Assembly (NCBI GenBank): GCA_043822885.1
Contig: JBDRBI010000040.1
Span: 1 to 17,989 of the forward strand
DNA: 17,989 nt
Direction of reading: 5' to 3'
DNA from: Aadella sp043822885
GTDB lineage: Bacteria > Omnitrophota > Gorgyraeia > Tantalellales > Tantalellaceae
Position 1 is the stretch's first letter, and each line of letters starts with the position of its first letter. Below, piece after piece: positions 14,586 to 17,989 of this stretch. Both the position numbers and the translations under genes were made by a program. Under the pieces are notes generated by a model. The model did no database searches. It was given only the letters and a program-made list of their open reading frames with translations, and was not told the origin of the DNA.

Positions 14586-15638
14586 ATGGATAAGCAAAAA
14601 AAAATACTAATATTCGAACTTAACTGGCTGGGGGACATTTTGTTCTCTTTTCCGTTTTTGCGTGCGCTTAAAGAGCGGGATAAAGAGTCTCACATAGCCT
14701 GTGCGGTCGTCCCGAGATACGCGGGGCTGTTATCGGAAAACCCTTTTGTAGATGAAGTGTATCTATTGTCGGACAGGAGAGGGTTTTTTTCTTTTTTTGA
14801 GAAACTGTTCTTTGTTCTTAAAATAAAGAAAGAAAAGTACGATACGTGCTTTTTCTTGAAGTCGTCAAATAGCAAAGGGATGATGGCTGTCTCGGCCGGT
14901 ATCCATGATCTTATAGGGTTTAAAGGTAAGAAAACTAAACTTACGACAGAAGTTGACGATGTCGGCGTTAACGTACATAGAGCTGAGCGTATATTCGCGT
15001 TGGCCGAAGCCGTCGGGATAAAGGGAACGGGTATTAAATATGAATATTCTGTTTCAGAAAAAAACATTAAAAAAGCGGATGAGATCATCAAAAATAAAAG
15101 AAATTCGGGAAATTACCTAATAGGCATACATCCCGGAGGAAATTGGGATGAGAAAAGATGGGATAAAGAAAAGTTCGTCGGTTTAATAAAGAGAATACTC
15201 GAGAATTTGAACGATGCGGATATAATTATAACCGGCGGGAAAAAAGATAAGGATCTTGCGAGATACATATCGGATAGAGTCAAAGATGAAAGATGTTATA
15301 CGTTAGCGGGGGAGACATCTCTCGAAGAATTAGCGGGACTTTTTAAAAAATGCAGGGTCATTGTGAGCGCCGATTCCGGACCGCTTCATTTGGCGTCCGC
15401 CGTGGGGGCATGTACCATAGGACTTTTTGGACCGACATCATACAAAATAACGGGGCAAATAGGCCGTGGAAAAAATGTTTTTATATCATCGGAAGACAAA
15501 ATAGAATGCCGGGTCCCGTGTTATACCGAAAATTGTGTCCTGGGAAAAAAATGTATGGATCTTATCACCGTGGACGAAGTTTTTGAAGCGGTGGCGAGGG
15601 AAGTGAACGGAGAAAAGTTGAGAGGCCATAGACAATAG
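14586..15638 (+). CDS. GT9 heptosyltransferase-like protein
   Basis: A 350-aa GT9 enzyme, normal length for ADP-heptose:LPS heptosyltransferase II (WaaF). It begins KKILIFELNWLGDILFSFPFL, the classic ILI..-N/D-x-LGD start. It has GIHPGGNWDEKRWDKEKF in the middle, and SADSGPLHLASAVGACTIGLFGPT near residue 262, which forms the donor-binding loop. A cysteine cluster CRVPCYTENC..KKCM follows near the C-terminus. The last residues (RGHRQ) are read from the ACAATAG array, since the stop is in its second unit; the native C-terminus may have ended close by. ATG 14586 has no near ribosome-binding site. WaaF versus WaaC/WaaQ cannot be assigned. Confidence 0.9.
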   Translation: MDKQKKILIFELNWLGDILFSFPFLRALKERDKESHIACAVVPRYAGLLSENPFVDEVYLLSDRRGFFSFFEKLFFVLKIKKEKYDTCFFLKSSNSKGMMAVSAGIHDLIGFKGKKTKLTTEVDDVGVNVHRAERIFALAEAVGIKGTGIKYEYSVSEKNIKKADEIIKNKRNSGNYLIGIHPGGNWDEKRWDKEKFVGLIKRILENLNDADIIITGGKKDKDLARYISDRVKDERCYTLAGETSLEELAGLFKKCRVIVSADSGPLHLASAVGACTIGLFGPTSYKITGQIGRGKNVFISSEDKIECRVPCYTENCVLGKKCMDLITVDEVFEAVAREVNGEKLRGHRQ

Positions 15639-15662
15639 ACTATAGACAATAGACCATAGACT
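15625..15662 (+). repeat. ACAATAG/ACCATAG heptamer array including the GT9 stop codon
   Basis: GCCATAG, ACAATAG, ACTATAG, ACAATAG, ACCATAG and ACT in period 7. The gene's stop TAG (15636-15638) is in the second unit. The following GGTATTGACTGATGTGC and ACACTTTCCCGTCATTGCGA repeat the order seen after 14487. Confidence 0.92.
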
Positions 15663-15693
15663 GGTATTGACTGATGTGCGGGGACACTTTCCC

Positions 15694-15737
15694 GTCATTG
15701 CGAGGGAGCAAAGCGGAGCAGCGGGGGTCGCAATGAC
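15694..15737 (+). repeat. CATTGCGA palindromic repeat
   Basis: GTCATTGCGA (15694-15703) and TCGCAATGAC (15728-15737) form a perfect 10-bp inverted repeat around GGGAGCAAAGCGGAGCAGCG. It lies 13 bases before the next ATG. Confidence 0.85.
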
Positions 15738-15750
15738 AGAGTGATAAATT

Positions 15751-16722
15751 ATGAAGATGAATAAGACTAGAGTAAAACGGATATTATTTATAACGCTTAA
15801 TAACCTCGGAGACATAATACTCACGACTCCGGTGCTGGAGAAATTGCATCAAGAGATACCGGATGCTAAGATCGATGTTATAACGGGAAGGCCCGGATAC
15901 GGGATATTCTCTCATCATCCGGCTGTCGGTAAGGTTATAATACGCGGATCCGGCAGGAATTTCCTGGACAGAGTAACGGAAGTTATAGGATTGTACAAAA
16001 AAAAATATGATCTCGTGGTTGATCTTAAGAACTCGCTTATTCCCTGGATAATAGGAGCCAAATATCATTCCGGAACGCATTTTTTCAATAAAAGACCGGA
16101 ACACAAAAAGGATGAACATCTAGCGAAACTGACCGGTCTGGGTATGGATGTCTCCGGTGAAAGCAAATTTTATCTGCCGGTAAACGATAAAGATAGGGAT
16201 GATGTAGACCGGGTCATGGGTCCTAACAAAGATAGGCTTATGGTTGTTGTTAATCCCGGCGCAAAGAGCCATCTTAAAAGGTGGAGTGCCGAAAAATTCG
16301 CGAAATTGAGCGACAGACTGATACTAGAGCTGGGGTGTAAGGTTTTTGTTACGGGTAATGATGATGATAAAGATGTGATCGAAAAGTTCAGGGCTTATAT
16401 CAAAAAGGATGTCACGGATATGCGCGGAAAAACCTCATTAGGCGCTCTTACCGAACTTATTAAACGCAGCGATATTGTCGTAACTAATGATAGCGCGCCG
16501 CTTCACATAGCAAGCGCGGTCGGAACAAAAACCGTAGCTATATTCGGACCTTCAAATGAAAAACAATACGGACCCGTATGTAATAAAAATGTTGTAGTAA
16601 CGCCGAAGATGCCGTGCCGGCCGTGTTCGGAAGCTTTATGTTCTACGGGTCCGGATGAAGGCTGTATTTCTAACATAGAAGTGGATGAAGTGTTCAGAGC
16701 GGTGAGGAAATTATTGGGATAG
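15751..16722 (+). CDS. GT9 heptosyltransferase-like protein
   Basis: A 323-aa GT9 enzyme. It has the N-terminal RILFITLNNLGDIILTTPVL, then VVNPGAKSHLKRWSAEKFAKL, FVTGNDDDKD, and the donor-site segment VVTNDSAPLHIASAVGTKTVAIFGP near residue 247. The C-terminal cysteine cluster CRPCSEALC..GC matches those of the other two GT9 domains in the cluster. Expected role is addition of heptose (or another sugar) to the LPS inner core from an ADP-linked donor. Start may be ATG 15751 or ATG 15757, as both are in frame and close. The TAG stop is the first unit of an AAGGTAG array. Confidence 0.9.
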   Translation: MKMNKTRVKRILFITLNNLGDIILTTPVLEKLHQEIPDAKIDVITGRPGYGIFSHHPAVGKVIIRGSGRNFLDRVTEVIGLYKKKYDLVVDLKNSLIPWIIGAKYHSGTHFFNKRPEHKKDEHLAKLTGLGMDVSGESKFYLPVNDKDRDDVDRVMGPNKDRLMVVVNPGAKSHLKRWSAEKFAKLSDRLILELGCKVFVTGNDDDKDVIEKFRAYIKKDVTDMRGKTSLGALTELIKRSDIVVTNDSAPLHIASAVGTKTVAIFGPSNEKQYGPVCNKNVVVTPKMPCRPCSEALCSTGPDEGCISNIEVDEVFRAVRKLLG

Positions 16723-16750
16723 AAGATAGAGAATAGAAGGTAGAAGGTAG
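16716..16750 (+). repeat. AAGGTAG heptamer array including the GT9 stop codon
   Basis: GGGATAG, AAGATAG, AGAATAG, AAGGTAG, AAGGTAG in period 7. The first TAG is the stop codon. The reverse-complement family is at 16835-16876, on the other side of this spacer. Confidence 0.92.
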
Positions 16751-16776
16751 AAGAGAAAGAGTAAGCGCGATAAGTA

Positions 16777-16808
16777 GTCACCGGGTCACCTGGTCACCTG
16801 GTCACCGG
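16777..16808 (+). repeat. GTCACC array of period 8
   Basis: GTCACCGG, GTCACCTG, GTCACCTG, GTCACCGG, four units of 8 bp. This is the one clear exception to the 7-bp period. It sits in the loop between the inverted arrays 16716-16750 and 16835-16876. Confidence 0.9.
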
Positions 16809-16834
16809 GAGAGGGCTAGCTAATTAGGATCTGT

Positions 16835-16876
16835 CTTCTACATTCTACCTTCTGACTTCTAACTTCTGCCTTCTAT
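16835..16876 (-). repeat. CTTCTAC heptamer array (reverse orientation)
   Basis: CTTCTAC, ATTCTAC, CTTCTGA, CTTCTAA, CTTCTGC, CTTCTAT in period 7. On the minus strand this reads GTAGAAG, the same family as the array at 16716-16750, making the spacer a large inverted repeat. Confidence 0.92.
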
Positions 16877-16891
16877 AAAAGGTGAATGGAT

Positions 16892-17410
16892 ATGGGAAAG
16901 ATCACGATCAAGCAGGGGGATATTACCAAAGAAGAAGTGGATGTTATCGTTAACGCCGCGAATTAACATCTCGCCGGCGGCGGAGGGGTAGACGGCGCCA
17001 TACATAAAGCCGCGGGAAGTTCTGTTATGGATGAATGCGGGAAAATAGGGGGGTGCTCGACAGGGGAAGCGGTTATGACCAACGCGGGACAGTTAAAAGC
17101 AAAAAAGATCATACATACCCCGGGCCCTGTATGGCATGGAGGAAAAGATAATGAAGCGGAATTATTGAGAAGCTGTTACAAAAAATCTTTTCTTCTTGCC
17201 AAAGAGAATGGACTTAAAACAATAGCTTTCCCGGCCATAAGTACCGGCATTTACGGATACCCAATTGAAGAAGCGGCAGAGATAGCTGTTTCCGAAGCAT
17301 TAAGAGCGGCGGATGAATTTGATGAAATAATCTTTATGTGCTTTTCAAAAAAAGATCATGAAGTATATCAAGAAGTTTTAGAAATGATGAACGGCGAGCA
17401 AGCTGTGTAA
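16892..17410 (+). pseudogene. Macro-domain protein (YmdB/MacroD-like) interrupted by in-frame TAA
   Basis: Read through, this 172-codon frame is a complete macro domain, which binds ADP-ribose; MacroD-like members remove O-acetyl-ADP-ribose or mono-ADP-ribosyl groups. Motifs: KQGDITKEEVDVIVNAAN near 5-24, then HLAGGGGVDGAIHKAAG, then FPAISTGIYGYPIEEAA near 110-126. Codon 25 is TAA (16964-16966), exactly between NAAN and HLAGGGG where relatives carry an ordinary residue. One base change (for example AAA to TAA) explains it; length and frame are otherwise intact. ATG 16892 has AAGGTG about seven bases upstream; ATG 16886 is too close. A restart at ATG 17027 would lose the ADP-ribose-binding GGGG loop. 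It may be a recent pseudogene, a sequencing error, or readthrough. Confidence 0.85.
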
Positions 17411-17445
17411 TGTGTGATGTGTAATGGGTTATGTATGATGGTGAA
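17404..17445 (+). repeat. TGTGTAA heptamer array including the macro-domain stop codon
   Basis: TGTGTAA, TGTGTGA, TGTGTAA, TGGGTTA, TGTATGA, TGGTGAA in period 7. The first TAA is the stop of the macro frame. Five of the six units contain TAA or TGA. Confidence 0.85.
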
Positions 17446-17482
17446 TGGAAGAACATGAAAAAAAAGAACATGAACTTACTTT

Positions 17483-17671
17483 CAGATACGAGCCCAAGCT
17501 TGAAGTGAACAGTTGCGGTATTTTAGTATTTTTATAACTTTTTAGGGAAAAAAGTGTAAAATACTGTCTGAGTCCGACGAAAAGGAGGACGAGTTTATTT
17601 TACACCCCTGAAAAAGTTAGAAAAATACGTTAAGAAATACCGCTGTGAATGAGAACTTGGGCTCGTATCTG
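17483..17671. repeat. Large hairpin element, copy 3
   Basis: A 189-nt palindrome closely related to copy 1. Basal stem CAGATACGAGCCCAAG (17483-17498) pairs perfectly with 17656-17671 and is unrelated in sequence to the basal stems of copies 1 and 2. The tandem G-A segment (TGAAGTGAACA opposite TGTGAATGA) is next, then GCGGTAT/ATACCGC (17515-17521, 17637-17643), the TAG/CGTTAAG loop, a T-rich stem, GTGTAAAATA (17554-17563) with TATTTTACAC (17596-17605), CTGTCTGA/GAGTT loop, and tip GTCC/GGAC. No ORF. Confidence 0.9.
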
Positions 17672-17706
17672 CTTATTTTCTAACCTGGTTAGGCGTTTTC
17701 AGATTA

Positions 17707-17730
17707 GACCATTGACCATTGACCATTGAC
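17707..17730 (+). repeat. GACCATT heptamer array
   Basis: Three perfect GACCATT units and a final GAC. TGA recurs at each unit junction (ATTGACC). Confidence 0.9.
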
Positions 17731-17759
17731 TTATTAACTCAATAGCGCATCAGTCAATC

Positions 17760-17794
17760 ACTACAAACTACGAACTATGAACTATCAACTCAAT
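17760..17794 (+). repeat. ACTATGA heptamer array containing the GT9 start codon
   Basis: ACTACAA, ACTACGA, ACTATGA, ACTATCA, ACTCAAT in period 7. The ATG in the third unit (17777-17779) is the likely start of the last gene, so its first residues (NYQLN) are array-encoded. Confidence 0.8.
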
Positions 17795-17989
17795 AAACGT
17801 ATACTCATAACCAGAACGGATAGACTCGGCGATGTCGTGCTTTCTACACCGATCATCCGTCTTTTGCGCGGCAAATATCCCGACGCGTATATTGCTTTTC
17901 TGGTAAGACCGGAGAACAAGGATGTAGTTAAAAATAATCCGCATCTGGATAAGGTTATCGTATACGATAAGTACGGACAGGAGAAAAGT
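17777..17989 (+). CDS. GT9 heptosyltransferase-like protein, N-terminal part (3' truncated by window edge)
   Basis: 71 codons are open to the window end. The translation begins MNYQLNKRILITRTDRLGDV and continues VLSTPIIRLLRGKYPDAYIAFLVRP, the standard N-terminal Rossmann start of GT9 enzymes, including the RLGD motif and the conserved STP before helix 1. The following NPHLDKVIVYDKYG matches the family's npyvDevi..d segment. ATG 17777 lies inside a heptamer array with no ribosome-binding site. No later in-frame ATG precedes the GD motif, so this start or an unusual codon such as ATA 17801 would be needed. It would be the fourth GT9 domain in the cluster. The C-terminus and cysteine cluster are outside the window. 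Confidence 0.88.
   Translation, partial: MNYQLNKRILITRTDRLGDVVLSTPIIRLLRGKYPDAYIAFLVRPENKDVVKNNPHLDKVIVYDKYGQEKS

Larger units (their letters stand above)
17411..17776. other. 366-bp non-coding region between macro gene and GT9 gene
   Basis: No credible gene. It holds the rest of the TGTGTAA array, an A-rich stretch with two GAACATGAA words (17451-17475), hairpin copy 3 (17483-17671), a GACCATT array (17707-17730), the reversed GCGCATCAGTCAAT module (17745-17758) and the beginning of the ACTATGA array. Confidence 0.85.

Noticed and set aside
16964..16966. TAA reassigned to an amino acid
   Set aside because: TAA terminates topA in this window with the next gene starting one base later, and no other intact gene has an in-frame TAA.

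Overview
The window reads as a chromosomal segment of a diderm (Gram-negative) bacterium. It encodes lipid A, Kdo and heptose-type LPS core enzymes, and protein similarity is generally distant from Proteobacteria. From memory, the gene content (a PAS-HD-GYP gene in the aroK-dprA-topA-xer block, an LpxL-ELM1 fusion, several GT9 genes) and the repeat-choked intergenic regions fit an uncultivated candidate phylum such as Omnitrophota. That assignment is an inference that only a phylogenetic search could confirm.

Region 1 (1-5775) is a compact, all-plus-strand housekeeping block: the 3' end of aroC, then aroK, a PAS-HD-GYP protein, dprA, topA and a Xer-type tyrosine recombinase. From aroK onward the genes overlap or nearly touch, so this is probably one operon linking aromatic synthesis, c-di-GMP-type signalling, DNA uptake/processing, supercoiling and chromosome resolution.

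Region 2 (5776-6390) is a 615-bp non-coding stretch holding two large, related hairpin elements and a heptamer array. A third hairpin copy lies at 17483-17671. The three copies share internal loops while most stem bases differ in a compensatory way, so the fold itself appears conserved.

Region 3 (6391-17989) is an LPS inner-core cluster. It runs waaA (Kdo transfer), lpxK (lipid A 4'-kinase), an LpxL/HtrB acyltransferase fused to the first half of an ELM1-like domain, the second half of that ELM1 domain as a separate frame, a GT4-GT9 double glycosyltransferase, a GT4 enzyme, two GT9 heptosyltransferase-like genes, a macro-domain gene broken by an in-frame TAA, and the start of another GT9 gene running off the end. 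Together these would build and extend the Kdo/heptose core on lipid A at the inner membrane.

The most unusual feature is the intergenic DNA. Nearly every gap contains a short tandem array with a period of 7 bp, but with a different heptamer family at different places (GGTGACT, ACCATAG, GCATAGA, AAGGTAG, TGTGTAA, GACCATT, ACTATGA and others). Many arrays begin on the stop codon of the preceding gene, and two contain the start codon of the next. Other dispersed repeats (a ~52-bp GTCAC-bounded hairpin, CATTGCGA and CATCCCGG palindromes, a TTGACTGATG module) are stacked with them. One such repeat has landed inside the ELM1 reading frame and split it. I recognised no tRNA, rRNA, CRISPR array or transposase gene.
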